64,000 nt of DNA from UMGS172 sp045637775 (GCA_045637775.1 JAZUAC010000014.1:1-64000), one strand, 5' to 3'; shown: positions 41,387 to 50,799, counted from the stretch's first letter. Translations and numbers: made by a program. Notes: generated by a model not told the origin, from the sequence alone.

Positions 41387-42622
41387 ATGCAGATAATAGG
41401 AATTGATATTGGCACTACCGCCGTTTGCGGTGTTGTGCTGGACGCCGAAACAAAACAGGTGCTTCAATCCAAAACCGTGAACAGTAACGCGTTTTTGGAA
41501 GGCAAGCCTTTTGAACGCATACAGTCGGTCGACCGTATTGTGTCACTTGCCGATGAGATTTTGAACGGCTTTGTGAATACCGAAACCGTTGGAATTGGCG
41601 TAACAGGTCAGATGCACGGCATTGTTTACTATGACAATGACGGCAAGGCAGTTAGCCCCTTGTACACTTGGCAGGACAAACGCGGTGAGCAACCGCGAAA
41701 CGGCTCAACCTATGCCGAGGCTATGAACAGCCACACGGGTTACGGACTTGTAACCGACTTTTACAACCGCGAAAACGGTCTTGTGCCCCAATCGGCGGCT
41801 AGCTTTTGCACCATTCACGATTATTTTGTGATGCACCTTTGCGGTTTGAAAAAGGCCAAGATGCACACAACCGATGCCGCAAGTCTTGGTTGCTTCTGTC
41901 TTGAAACCAACCGCTTTACGGTGGATTGCGACATTGATGTTACCGCCGACCTTGAGATTGCAGGCCAATACAACGGCATTCCCGTCAGCGTTGCCATTGG
42001 CGACAATCAGGCAAGTGTTTTGGCAAGCCTTTGTGACTCACGCGATGTGCTTATCAACATTGGCACGGGAAGTCAGGTTTCGGTTATAACCGACAAGATA
42101 GTGACCGCCGACGGAATTGAAACCCGCCCGTTTTTTGACGGAAAATATTTGGCAGTGGGTGCCGCTTTGTGCGGTGGTCGTGCCTATGCTGTTTTAAAGG
42201 ATTTCTACAAGGCGGTTTTGGGTAATGTTGCCGAGGTTGATGACGGTGAAGTTTATAAAATAATGGACAAAATGCTTGACGGTGCCGATTCGTCACCTTT
42301 GAATGTTGACACAAGATTTTCGGGTACACGCGGTGACCAAAGCATCAAAGGCAGCATCGCCAACATTTCGTTCGACAATTTCACACCCCAAAACCTCACC
42401 TACGGTTTTCTTTGCGGCATGATTGACGAGCTTTATGATATGTACAAAAAAATGGAAACACCGTGTTTCGGTGCGGTGGGCTCAGGTAACGGATTGCGCC
42501 TTAACCCCACCTTGCAAAGAATTGCCGAAAAACGCTTTGGCTCAAGGCTCAAATTGCCACCGTATACCGAAGAGGCTGCCTGCGGTGCAGCACTGTCGGT
42601 AATATCGGCATTGAATATTTAA
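41387..42622 (+). CDS. FGGY sugar kinase, sedoheptulokinase-like
   Basis: A 411-residue carbohydrate kinase of the FGGY class. Phosphate-1 motif GIDIGTT (5-11), VTGQMHGI, TWQDKRG, DAASLG, catalytic D206 in GDNQAS and NIGTGSQVS are present. The block order (HGIVYYDNDGKAVSPLYTWQD, GYGLVTDFYN, CTIHDY) is closest to sedoheptulokinase in my memory, though shorter than xylulokinases. It would phosphorylate a ketose or polyol with ATP. The start follows the isomerase stop by nine bases. Confidence 0.85.
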   Translation: MQIIGIDIGTTAVCGVVLDAETKQVLQSKTVNSNAFLEGKPFERIQSVDRIVSLADEILNGFVNTETVGIGVTGQMHGIVYYDNDGKAVSPLYTWQDKRGEQPRNGSTYAEAMNSHTGYGLVTDFYNRENGLVPQSAASFCTIHDYFVMHLCGLKKAKMHTTDAASLGCFCLETNRFTVDCDIDVTADLEIAGQYNGIPVSVAIGDNQASVLASLCDSRDVLINIGTGSQVSVITDKIVTADGIETRPFFDGKYLAVGAALCGGRAYAVLKDFYKAVLGNVAEVDDGEVYKIMDKMLDGADSSPLNVDTRFSGTRGDQSIKGSIANISFDNFTPQNLTYGFLCGMIDELYDMYKKMETPCFGAVGSGNGLRLNPTLQRIAEKRFGSRLKLPPYTEEAACGAALSVISALNI

Positions 42623-42628
42623 TAAAAA

Positions 42629-42670
42629 CAAACCCAACCGAAAGCTAAAATGTCCTCGGTTGGGTTTTGC
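42629..42670 (+). terminator. Terminator of the glycyl-radical operon
   Basis: CAAACCCAACCGA (42629-42641) pairs with TCGGTTGGGTTTT (42656-42668). A second 9-bp hairpin, GCTTATCGC/GCGATAAGC (42669-42693), follows at once. Confidence 0.8.
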
Positions 42671-42707
42671 TTATCGCATTTAAAGCGATAAGCAATTAAA
42701 ATTTTTA

Positions 42708-42736
42708 TTGCAATAGTGATTTTGATATTATATAAT
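42708..42736 (+). promoter_or_regulatory. Promoter of the ycaO-type gene
   Basis: TTGCAA (42708-42713), 17 bp, TATAAT (42731-42736), about 54 bp before the start codon. Confidence 0.75.
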
Positions 42737-42789
42737 TAAGGTGTATGTAGAAATTTCCTTATGATTTATGAAAGGCACGGAAAATACTG

Positions 42790-44619
42790 ATGAGTTATAT
42801 TGATGAAAAATTCAAGGATATGTCGCCTGCCGACACTGTGGCGAAAATCCAAGGGATTTTGAATGACCTCGGTGTTGAGGTTTTTGAAAAGTGGAACGAC
42901 TCGGGTGTTGAGCACTGCTATAGTCTGACACTTTCGGGTAAAGGCGGTGTTCCTTCGTCCAACGGTAAGGGAATTACCAAAGAATTTGCCAGAGCCAGCG
43001 CCTACGGCGAATTTATTGAACGTTTGCAGGGTGGCTTGCACCTTTATAAATATCAATCAATCGGTCGCGACAGCGACATGTATTTGCAAAGCTTTGCACC
43101 CGATGTTAAATACATGACTGTGGGAGAACTTATTGAAAACGGCGAGTGGATGGACCCTATTATCGAAACCTATAAAAATCCTGCCATCACACGTGAAAGC
43201 ATTGCCGAGCTTTGCAGAGTTTATGCCTGCTCATATGACGGTAAAATCTTGACCGTTCCGTTTTACAGTGTTTTTGAGAAAAAGCATGTTTATCTTCCCA
43301 TGCATTTCGTTGATCAGATTTATGCCACCAACGGTTGCTGTGTCGGTAACACCCGTGAGGAAGCTTGGGTTCATGCTTTATCCGAAATGATGGAGCGTCA
43401 CGCTTCATTGAATGTACTGACAAGTGGAAAATCTGCGCCCAAAATACCCGACGAGGTCATAAATCAGTTCCCTGTTGTCTCCAAAATCATTAACGATATC
43501 CGCAAAAGCGGTGATTTCGATATTGATATTTTTGATTATTCCATCGGCAACGGTTTTCCCGTTGTTTCAACAAGGATCATCAACAAAAAGACCCAGGTGT
43601 ATAGAGTAAACGTTGCAGCTGACCCTGTTTTTGAGATTGCTTTGCAGAGAACCCTGACCGAATTGATGCAAGGTAAAAACATACATAACTTTACCGCAGG
43701 TCATGGCGGTAAAATTATGGCAAAGCTTTCGGATTTTCCAAAAACCAGCAATGTTATCAACCAACTTGAGACAGGTAACGGCGTTTACACTGCCGACTTT
43801 TTTGCCAATGAGTTGACCTGCGACCGTGAGCCGACCCAATTTGCCGACAAGAGCACCAAGAACAACAAAGAGCTTTTAGAATATCTTTTGGGACTCTACC
43901 GCGACCTTAAACAGCCTGTTTATGTTCGCAACTTCTCGTATCTCGGATTCCCCTGCTACCGATTTGTTGTTCCCGGTTTTTCCGAGGCTATGGCAGTAAG
44001 ACTTTATGAGCCTATACCCGAGTATGCCATTGCTGAAGAAGCCTCTAAGGTTTATAAAAAGCCAAAGTCTGCCGACATTATCGGTCACAACTGGCTTTTG
44101 AACCACACCAAGATGATAAGCACTGTTTACGGTCGCTATATGCAGTTTGGCAGAATCAGTGGATTGCCTTTCTCCTCACCAAAAGACGGTTTCTTGCTCG
44201 TCTCAGCCACAAGAGCCTATTGTGCTTATATGCTCGGTCAGTATTCAAGCGCCGTGAAATACATGGAGTCCTATGTGAAGTCATCGATCGCCGATGAAGA
44301 AACAAAAGAGTATTTTGCTTGCGTCAACAGGTATCTTGAGCTTGTTTCCATGAATGTGGATGACGCAAAGGTGCGTTTGGTGCTTAAAAAATTCTTCCTT
44401 GAGCGTTATGTGACCGCCTTGTTTAATGCGCTTGACAACGGCAAAACCCCTTATGACGATTACCTTTTGGAGTGTGACCCCATAAGCGGTGAAAATTGTG
44501 AGTCTTGCAAGTATAAAGAGGCCTGCCGTTATGCTCACGCCAAGGATGTTTACCGTCGTGCAGGTGAGGTTTACAAGACCTTTACCCACGGTCAGGATTT
44601 CTCGGAATTTGAGCTTTAA
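42790..44619 (+). CDS. YcaO-domain protein
   Basis: A 609-residue YcaO ATP-dependent enzyme; members activate peptide or thioamide backbones (azoline formation in RiPPs, or thioamidation) or act in ribosomal S12 methylthiolation in E. coli. The ATP-binding signatures are visible: EFARASAYGEFIERL and CVGNTREEAWVHALSEMMERHA. The C-terminal third carries a helical region and ends with a small cysteine cluster (CDPISGENCESCKYKEAC). No dehydrogenase, E1-like partner, TfuA, RimO or precursor peptide is adjacent. It has its own promoter and terminator, so it works alone or with a distant partner. Confidence 0.88.
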   Translation: MSYIDEKFKDMSPADTVAKIQGILNDLGVEVFEKWNDSGVEHCYSLTLSGKGGVPSSNGKGITKEFARASAYGEFIERLQGGLHLYKYQSIGRDSDMYLQSFAPDVKYMTVGELIENGEWMDPIIETYKNPAITRESIAELCRVYACSYDGKILTVPFYSVFEKKHVYLPMHFVDQIYATNGCCVGNTREEAWVHALSEMMERHASLNVLTSGKSAPKIPDEVINQFPVVSKIINDIRKSGDFDIDIFDYSIGNGFPVVSTRIINKKTQVYRVNVAADPVFEIALQRTLTELMQGKNIHNFTAGHGGKIMAKLSDFPKTSNVINQLETGNGVYTADFFANELTCDREPTQFADKSTKNNKELLEYLLGLYRDLKQPVYVRNFSYLGFPCYRFVVPGFSEAMAVRLYEPIPEYAIAEEASKVYKKPKSADIIGHNWLLNHTKMISTVYGRYMQFGRISGLPFSSPKDGFLLVSATRAYCAYMLGQYSSAVKYMESYVKSSIADEETKEYFACVNRYLELVSMNVDDAKVRLVLKKFFLERYVTALFNALDNGKTPYDDYLLECDPISGENCESCKYKEACRYAHAKDVYRRAGEVYKTFTHGQDFSEFEL

Positions 44620-44626
44620 ACAATAA

Positions 44627-44676
44627 AAAACGACAGAGAATGTATTTAACGTTTTACATTCTCTGTCGTTTTGTTT
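44627..44676. terminator. Perfect 18-bp bidirectional terminator
   Basis: The arms 44627-44644 and 44655-44672 are perfectly complementary around a 10-base loop and are flanked by A- and T-runs. It serves both the YcaO gene and the converging M16 gene. Confidence 0.9.
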
Positions 44677-44680
44677 TGTG

Positions 44681-45937
44681 TCAATTTTTAAAAAGCTCAA
44701 GCATTTGCTTGTAAAATTCTTGGATTTCGGTTTCGCCAACTGCCGAAAGCGCTATGCTTTCGGGGTTGGTTGTTATTTTTGCAACCTCCAAGACCTCGTC
44801 CAAGGTAACCTCGTTAACCTTTTGCAAAATAGCGTCAAGGTCGGTATACTTGTTGTCAAGCAACAGTTGTCTGCCTGTTGATGAGGCGATCGATGACATA
44901 CTTTCATTTGAAAGCACCAGACCTGCCTTAAACTGTTCGCGGGTCATTTCGACCTCTTCTTTTGAGATTTCGGTGCAATTTTTAAGTATCTTTTGAACCT
45001 CGCAGAAGAACCTTTCCTGATTTTTGGGTGCCAACCCTGCCGAAATACCGAAAAGTCCCGTTCCGAGGTAGTTTGATGTAAAGGAATAAGCCGAATATGC
45101 CAAGCCCAATTCTTCACGGATACGGCGGTTTATTCTTGACGATGCCGCACCACCGATGATGGACGAAAAGAATGCCGAAGCATATCTCAACTCATGACCG
45201 TGAGGCAGTCCGTTAAAGCAAAAAGCCACCTGCGTTTGCTCGGACTGACGGTTACAAAGTGTTATTCCGGGGTTTATGGTCATACTCTCGAAAGCAATCG
45301 GGTTTTGGGTGTTTCGCCACGAGCCAAAATAACCGTTCAGTATCTCAAGCACGTTTTCGCGGTCGAAATTACCGCAAACCGACACCACAATACGCTCGGG
45401 CACATAGGTCTTTGCCATATATTGACGCAAGCCCTCGGCAGTAAGGCTTTTGACCGACTCCCGCGTGCCTAAAATGTTGTAGCCCAAGGGTTTGCCCTTA
45501 TAGCAAAGCGCCGTCAGCATATCGGAACAATGGTCCTCGGGTGAGTCTTCATACATACCGATTTCCTCTAAAACAACACCCTTTTCGGTCTCGATATCGT
45601 GAGTATCAAACAAGGGATTACAAATCATATCGCACAGAAGGTGCATTGTTTTGGGCACATGCTCGGTCAAGGCACGGGAGTAAAAACAGGTATACTCCTT
45701 GGTGGTATAAGCATTTAGCTGACCGCCCATCATATCCGACTCGCGGGCAATATCCTCAGAGCTTCTGGTGGTTGTTCCCTTAAACACCATATGCTCGATA
45801 AAATGTGACGCGCCGCAAAATTCGGGATTCTCAAATCGGTTGCCTGCTGCAACAAATATACTTACTGCCGCCGAATGTGCCTGCGGTTTTTGGTCTAAAG
45901 CAACGGTAAGTCCGTTGCTTAAAATGATTTTTTCCAT
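44681..45937 (-). CDS. M16 zinc peptidase
   Basis: A 418-residue insulinase-family peptidase. The inverted zinc motif HFIEH is in GASHFIEHMVFKGT; the distal Glu is in VVLEEIGMYEDSPED. The C-terminal half forms the matching structural M16 domain. In Gram-positive bacteria single-chain M16 proteins of this length (PqqL/YmxG-like) act in the cytoplasm, probably on small peptides. AGGGAC precedes the ATG. It is a single-gene unit between two terminators. Confidence 0.92.
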   Translation of the reverse strand: MEKIILSNGLTVALDQKPQAHSAAVSIFVAAGNRFENPEFCGASHFIEHMVFKGTTTRSSEDIARESDMMGGQLNAYTTKEYTCFYSRALTEHVPKTMHLLCDMICNPLFDTHDIETEKGVVLEEIGMYEDSPEDHCSDMLTALCYKGKPLGYNILGTRESVKSLTAEGLRQYMAKTYVPERIVVSVCGNFDRENVLEILNGYFGSWRNTQNPIAFESMTINPGITLCNRQSEQTQVAFCFNGLPHGHELRYASAFFSSIIGGAASSRINRRIREELGLAYSAYSFTSNYLGTGLFGISAGLAPKNQERFFCEVQKILKNCTEISKEEVEMTREQFKAGLVLSNESMSSIASSTGRQLLLDNKYTDLDAILQKVNEVTLDEVLEVAKITTNPESIALSAVGETEIQEFYKQMLELFKN

Positions 45938-45972
45938 TCTGTCCCTACCCTATTTAAAAATGAAGCACACTA

Positions 45973-46001
45973 ATTATATTACATTAACGATAATAAGTAA
46001 A
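45973..46001 (-). promoter_or_regulatory. Promoter of the M16 gene
   Basis: Minus strand: TTTACT (46001-45996), 17 bp, TATAAT (45978-45973), about 36 bp before the start codon. The rest of 46002-46088 holds nothing I recognise. Confidence 0.65.
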
Positions 46002-46089
46002 GACCTATTATATACCAACTCGACTTTACCCCATTACAAAGCCAACGCTTGGGGCGAATTTGACAAAATGGTTGACTGGGATAAATATA

Positions 46090-46134
46090 AAAAAACGCAC
46101 GCTGAAGAATTTTGGTCTTTAGCGTGTGTTTTTT
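46090..46134 (-). terminator. Terminator of the SDR gene
   Basis: ACGCACGCT pairs with AGCGTGTGT (one G-T), with an inner AGA/TCT, between flanking A- and T-runs, just past the SDR stop. Confidence 0.8.
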
Positions 46135-46136
46135 GT

Positions 46137-47015
46137 TCACTTTGACCCTCGGTAAATATCTTCTGCCGTTATAAAAATCTGTCGGCTTTCATCGGTTGAG
46201 CAGGTTTTAAGGCGTTTGTGCTTTGGCAACCCCCACACATCAAACCACCTTGGCCCTATCCAGGTGTGGTATTCGGTTGGCTGAAACACACCTTTTAAGA
46301 TACTCAACGCGGCACGTTTGGGTTTCATAAAAATTATCTTCATGGGGTGCTTTATAACGGCAAAAATCAGCGGTGGGTAGTGAGCCGTGATATTGGTGAA
46401 GGTTATGCCCGGATGAACTATCGAAAGCCTTACCGCGGTTTCATGCTTAAACCGTTCAAAAAGCGCAAACATGAGATACCTTTTGGCGTTGCCATACACC
46501 TTTGATGATGCGGTGCGTTTGGCAAAATCAATGTCCTCGGGGTCGCTTTTTGAATAGTTGTGGGCAATGCTTCCCACCGCAACAACGGCGCCGTTTACAG
46601 CACGAAGGTTGGGCAAAAGCTCACAAATCATATAATAGGGTGAGGCAAAGTTTATCTGAAACACATTGTCAAGCCCCGTTTTGCAGGTCTTTCGGGGAAT
46701 ACTGTATGCACCTGCATTGTGCATAAAAACATCAATAGGCAGTTGCTTTAAGGCTTCGGTGGCGGTTTTCACCGAGTCAATATCCTCAAGGTCGATTTCA
46801 ATGCGGTGAATGTCGGCATTGGGAAAATCGGCTTTAAGCTCGGTTTCCAAAACTGCCGCTTTGGTTTGGTTGCGGTCAAGCATAATGAGTTTTGCACCGA
46901 GTTTCAACAAATATCGACACAGCTCGCAACCCAAACCACCCGTCGTGCCCGTTACGGCAACGGTTTTGGATGCAAGGTTGTGTGTGTTAAGCTTCAGCCA
47001 TTTTTCAATCCCCAT
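46137..47015 (-). CDS. Short-chain dehydrogenase/reductase
   Basis: A 292-residue Rossmann-fold oxidoreductase using NAD(P)(H). The cofactor loop is VTGTTGGLG, the structural HNAG block is in FMHNAGAY, the Ser is in AVGSIAHN, and the Tyr-Lys pair is in VYGNAKRYL. The C-terminal 90 residues are extended compared with classical 250-residue SDRs, as in retinol-dehydrogenase-like/WWOX-like members. AGGAG precedes the ATG. Substrate unknown. Confidence 0.88.
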   Translation of the reverse strand: MGIEKWLKLNTHNLASKTVAVTGTTGGLGCELCRYLLKLGAKLIMLDRNQTKAAVLETELKADFPNADIHRIEIDLEDIDSVKTATEALKQLPIDVFMHNAGAYSIPRKTCKTGLDNVFQINFASPYYMICELLPNLRAVNGAVVAVGSIAHNYSKSDPEDIDFAKRTASSKVYGNAKRYLMFALFERFKHETAVRLSIVHPGITFTNITAHYPPLIFAVIKHPMKIIFMKPKRAALSILKGVFQPTEYHTWIGPRWFDVWGLPKHKRLKTCSTDESRQIFITAEDIYRGSK

Positions 47016-47043
47016 GCTATATCTCCTTTTGTTTTATAAAAGA

Positions 47044-47072
47044 AATATATCATAAATAGGCCGATAAAACAA
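47044..47072 (-). promoter_or_regulatory. Promoter of the SDR gene
   Basis: Minus strand: TTGTTT (47072-47067), 17 bp, TATATT (47049-47044). The remaining intergenic DNA to 47283 is A+T-rich and shows no gene. Confidence 0.5.
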
Positions 47073-47283
47073 GATGGTTGTTCGCAAGTGTGCTTCATGA
47101 AGCACGGTTTACAAAAAATCCACGATTTTTGGTTTTATTATGTTTTAATTATAATATAACACGCCAAATCAACGTTTTCAAATATATACTTTGATGTCCT
47201 TGTTTTTTTGATGCATCTGTGTTATGATTGACAAAACAGATTTTGAAAATTGGTGTTTTAAATTATTGTAAAAAGGTGGTAAA

Positions 47284-47715
47284 ATGACAAACGCGAAGAA
47301 ATGGAAAAAGATTTTTTTGATTATAAGTATAGTGTTGTTTGTAATAGGAGTTTTGTTTGCTATTATAGGTATATACACAGATAAAAACTACAAAGAAAAC
47401 AGTATGGCTTGCGATGCTGTGATTACCAATGTTAAGACCGAAAGCTCAAGTGATGAGTGGACTTCATATTCTCACCGATACTACGGGGAATATACGATTG
47501 ACGATAAAATCTATTCAGATATTGAAATTCTGAAAACAGAAACCCATTCATCCAAACCCGATTATCAGATAGGACAGATTATAAGAATAAAGGTGGACGG
47601 TGACAATCCGTCAAAATTGGCTGAAAAGGGCACAATCCCATATATCATAGGGTTTTCCCTTCTTGGTTGTGGCGTTTTTTTAATGATAATCAGAAAATTG
47701 GTAAAGCAAGTTTAA
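47284..47715 (+). CDS. DUF3592-like membrane protein
   Basis: A 143-residue protein with two membrane helices (about 9-31 and 118-137) enclosing an outer beta domain: AVITNVKTES, a YYGEYTIDDKIY strand pair and IIRIKVDGDNPSKL. That arrangement resembles DUF3592, whose function is unknown. The gene is visibly richer in A+T than its neighbours, which may mean recent gain. AAAGGTGG precedes the ATG. Confidence 0.8.
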   Translation: MTNAKKWKKIFLIISIVLFVIGVLFAIIGIYTDKNYKENSMACDAVITNVKTESSSDEWTSYSHRYYGEYTIDDKIYSDIEILKTETHSSKPDYQIGQIIRIKVDGDNPSKLAEKGTIPYIIGFSLLGCGVFLMIIRKLVKQV

Positions 47716-47730
47716 TTGTTGTAGACACAA

Positions 47731-47764
47731 AAACGGGAAGTGAAAAATCACTTCCCATTTTTAT
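47731..47764. terminator. Bidirectional terminator
   Basis: GGGAAGTGA (47735-47743) and TCACTTCCC (47748-47756) pair perfectly around AAAA, followed by ATTTTT. The PiT gene converges from the right. Confidence 0.82.
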
Positions 47765-47782
47765 GTCTTATGTCGAAAAAAG

Positions 47783-48814
47783 TCACACGCATAAGCGACT
47801 GCACAAAATCTTTGTGAACACAAACCCTATTACTGCCGCCACGGGAAAGGTCAACACCCACACGATGAGCATTGCCTTGAAGGATTTTAGTTGGTCGCTT
47901 AAACGGCGGTCGCACAGTCCTGCGCCTAAAACCGCCGATGATTTTGCGTGAGTGGTTGAGGCAGGTAATCCAAGCGCCGCCAATATAACCAATCCAACCG
48001 CCGAAACAAGGTCGGAACAAAAGCCCGATTTTGGGTCGGTCGGTGCAAAATCCTTGAATCTTTTAATGATTTTCCTGCCACCCAACAATGTGCCTGCCGA
48101 TACTACGGCGGCCGAGGTCAAAACCGTCCACAACGGCACTTTTGCCGTATCTGCTTGACCGTTTGCGCACAAAACCGCTGTCAAGGCAAGCACGCCTGCA
48201 AGCTTTTGTCCGTCCTGCGCACCATGTGAGAATGACGACAAAGCCGCACCCACCACCTGCAGTTTTTTAAAGGTGCTTTGGGGCAGGGTCGACTGCCGTT
48301 TGAAGGTGTTTGCCACAAAAAATGTCGCCACCGCCACCGGCACGGTTGAAATCAGTATCCCCAGCAATGCCTTAAACCATTCGGTGCCGTTTATTGCCGA
48401 AAATCCATCCACCGCCACAGCCGACCCCGAAAGTGCCGCCATTAAAGCATGGCTTTCACTTGTGGGCAACCCGAATCGAAGTGCAAAAAGTGCCCACAAA
48501 ACCACTGCAATAAACGAGGCAGTGAGTGCTTCGAGGGCATGGCTTTCAACCGAATCAAGCCCCGAGATACTATAAAGACTTATCGCCACCGAGCTTCCCA
48601 TAAATGCCATTGCTCCTGCACCCAAAAAGTTGCACACCGCCGACAGAATAACGGCGCTTTTCGACCCCACCGCGCCCGAATGAATAGCGGTAGCGATGTT
48701 TACAGGTGCATCGGTCCAGCCGTTGACCAGCATTAAAGCCAATGACGAAAAAAGTGCTGCGAAGCATAGAGGTGATGAGGTGCAAGCGGAAAATATTTCT
48801 CTGAATTGTGTCAT
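47783..48814 (-). CDS. PiT-family inorganic phosphate transporter
   Basis: A 343-residue permease with about ten membrane helices. The duplicated PiT signatures are visible: NGWTDAPVNIATA with GLPTSESHAL in the first half and SHGAQDGQK with GLPASTTHAKSSAVLGAG in the second. It imports phosphate with cations. No PhoU-like regulator gene is adjacent, which is unusual because these are often paired. GAGAGGTG precedes the ATG. Confidence 0.9.
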   Translation of the reverse strand: MTQFREIFSACTSSPLCFAALFSSLALMLVNGWTDAPVNIATAIHSGAVGSKSAVILSAVCNFLGAGAMAFMGSSVAISLYSISGLDSVESHALEALTASFIAVVLWALFALRFGLPTSESHALMAALSGSAVAVDGFSAINGTEWFKALLGILISTVPVAVATFFVANTFKRQSTLPQSTFKKLQVVGAALSSFSHGAQDGQKLAGVLALTAVLCANGQADTAKVPLWTVLTSAAVVSAGTLLGGRKIIKRFKDFAPTDPKSGFCSDLVSAVGLVILAALGLPASTTHAKSSAVLGAGLCDRRLSDQLKSFKAMLIVWVLTFPVAAVIGFVFTKILCSRLCV

Positions 48815-48832
48815 CTAAAACACCTCTCATAC

Positions 48833-48861
48833 TTGAAATTACGGCAAAAATGAGATATTAT
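48833..48861 (+). promoter_or_regulatory. Promoter of the GH13 gene
   Basis: TTGAAA (48833-48838), 17 bp, TATTAT (48856-48861), 42 bp before the start. Confidence 0.65.
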
Positions 48862-48903
48862 ATCTATAATGTGTAAGCAATTATATTCTTTAAGGAAGTT
48901 GTT

Positions 48904-50763
48904 ATGAAATTTATTCCTTTTGATTCGAGAGACATTTTGTATAAATCGCCCTTTGGTGCTGTGAGTAACGGCGAAACGGTTACCCTGCGTCTGCTTTTGC
49001 ATAACGATGCCAAGTGCAGTGAGGCTTTTTTAAAGCTTCGCGAGGACTCGGGACGCGAGCAGTTTATCGCCTTGACACCGAGTGAAAGCTATGACGAAAA
49101 CTACCGTTGGTATGCCGCAAGCCTTAATTTGGAAGAAGGTCTTTATTGGTACAGCTTTTGCTTCGATTCCCCTTGGGGAAGACAGTTTGTCACCCGTTTC
49201 AAGGGCGGTGAAGGCTATATCTCGCGCGACGGCGCCGAATGGCAGTTGACGGTTTATGAAAAGGAATACGAAACCCCCGACAGCTTTTCGGGCGGTATAA
49301 TTTATCAGATTTTCCCCGATAGATTTTACGCTTCGGGAAAACCGAAGCAGAACATCCCTTGTGACCGATATATCCACCAAAGCACCGAAGAAGCACCCGA
49401 ATACCGCCAATCGGGAGACCCTTGTTCACTTGGCAACGATTACTTTGGCGGTGATCTTGAGGGCATAAGACAGAAACTGCCTTATCTTTCGGAATTGGGT
49501 GTCAGCATTATTTATCTTAATCCGATTTTTGAGGCACATTCCAACCACCGCTACAACACTGCCGACTACATGAAAATAGACCCCATGTTGGGTGATGAGC
49601 AAGACCTTAAAAATCTTTGTGCCGATGCCAAAACACTTGGCATTTCGGTTGTTTTGGACGGCGTTTTCTCCCACAGGGGTGACGATAGCATCTACTTCAA
49701 CCGTTATGGTCGTTACGACTCGTTGGGTGCTTATCAATCGCAGGCATCACAGTATTATAATTGGTACAATTTTCATAATTGGCCCAACCGTTACAGCTCT
49801 TGGTGGGGCATTTCAACCCTGCCCGAAACTCAAGAGGAAAACCAAGATTTTGCCGAGTTTATTACGGGTAAAAACGGCGTTTTGAGAAAATGGCTGAAAT
49901 GCGGCATCGCAGGTTGGAGATTGGATGTTGCTGACGAGTTGCCCGATTCGTTTTTGGATAAATTGAGGACCGCAGTCAAAGAAGAAAACAAGGATGCCAT
50001 TATAATCGGCGAGGTTTGGGAGGATGCCACCAACAAGATAAGCTACGGTGTGCGCCGCCGTTATTTGAGGGGCAAACAGCTCGACTCGGTTATGAACTAT
50101 CCCTTTGCCTCGGCACTGATTAAGTTCCTCACGGGCGGCAACGGTGAAGACCTTGTGGAAACGGTTATGAGCATTTGCGAAAACTATCCCCGCAAGGCTT
50201 TGAAGCTTTTGATGAACCATATCGGAACGCACGACACCGAGCGCATACTTACCGCTTTGGGAGGCGAACCCGATTCGGGTCGCGGTCGCGGTTGGCAGTC
50301 AACAAAACGTATGAACGAGAGTGAAATGTGGAACGCCAAGAAGCTTTTGTATATTGCGGCACTTTTGCAGTACACTCTGCCGGGAATACCTTCGCTTTAT
50401 TACGGTGACGAGGCAGGCATGGAGGGTTATGGCGACCCGTTCTGCCGCGGATTTTACCCCTGGGGCAAAGAAGACGCTTATCTTGTGGATTTCTACAAGC
50501 GTTTGGGTCAGTTCCGCAGGTCGTGCGAGGCATTCCAAGACGGTGATTTCATCCCTGTTTCTTCGGGAGCAGGTCATATCGCCTTTATAAGAAAGGGCGA
50601 AACGCAACAGGTTTTGGTCTGCGCCAACCGTTGGTATGAACAACAGGTCATCTCGGTCGACAGAAGTTGGGCGGATGCCGAAATCGTGTTTGGCTACAAA
50701 CCGCAAAACGGCCTTGTGAAAATAGATGGTCTTGGTTTTACTGTATTGAAAAAGAATGTATAA
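48904..50763 (+). CDS. GH13 alpha-glycosidase (neopullulanase-like)
   Basis: A 619-residue cytoplasmic amylase-family enzyme that opens cyclodextrins, pullulan or malto-oligosaccharides. A CBM34-like N-terminal domain (1-125) precedes the barrel, which opens with IIYQIFPDRF. Catalytic residues are D341 (GWRLDVADE), E370 (IGEVWED) and D444 (GTHDTER); the last block carries His443. A short C-terminal beta domain closes the chain. No signal peptide is seen, so substrates are imported first. AAGGAA precedes the ATG. Confidence 0.93.
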   Translation: MKFIPFDSRDILYKSPFGAVSNGETVTLRLLLHNDAKCSEAFLKLREDSGREQFIALTPSESYDENYRWYAASLNLEEGLYWYSFCFDSPWGRQFVTRFKGGEGYISRDGAEWQLTVYEKEYETPDSFSGGIIYQIFPDRFYASGKPKQNIPCDRYIHQSTEEAPEYRQSGDPCSLGNDYFGGDLEGIRQKLPYLSELGVSIIYLNPIFEAHSNHRYNTADYMKIDPMLGDEQDLKNLCADAKTLGISVVLDGVFSHRGDDSIYFNRYGRYDSLGAYQSQASQYYNWYNFHNWPNRYSSWWGISTLPETQEENQDFAEFITGKNGVLRKWLKCGIAGWRLDVADELPDSFLDKLRTAVKEENKDAIIIGEVWEDATNKISYGVRRRYLRGKQLDSVMNYPFASALIKFLTGGNGEDLVETVMSICENYPRKALKLLMNHIGTHDTERILTALGGEPDSGRGRGWQSTKRMNESEMWNAKKLLYIAALLQYTLPGIPSLYYGDEAGMEGYGDPFCRGFYPWGKEDAYLVDFYKRLGQFRRSCEAFQDGDFIPVSSGAGHIAFIRKGETQQVLVCANRWYEQQVISVDRSWADAEIVFGYKPQNGLVKIDGLGFTVLKKNV

Positions 50764-50799
50764 ACAAAGTCAGCCTTTGTTGGTTGACTTCGACGAAAA

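Noticed and set aside
45768..46145. A 125-codon frame between the M16 and SDR genes.
   Set aside because: It crosses the M16 start, its promoter and the SDR terminator and has no protein-like pattern.
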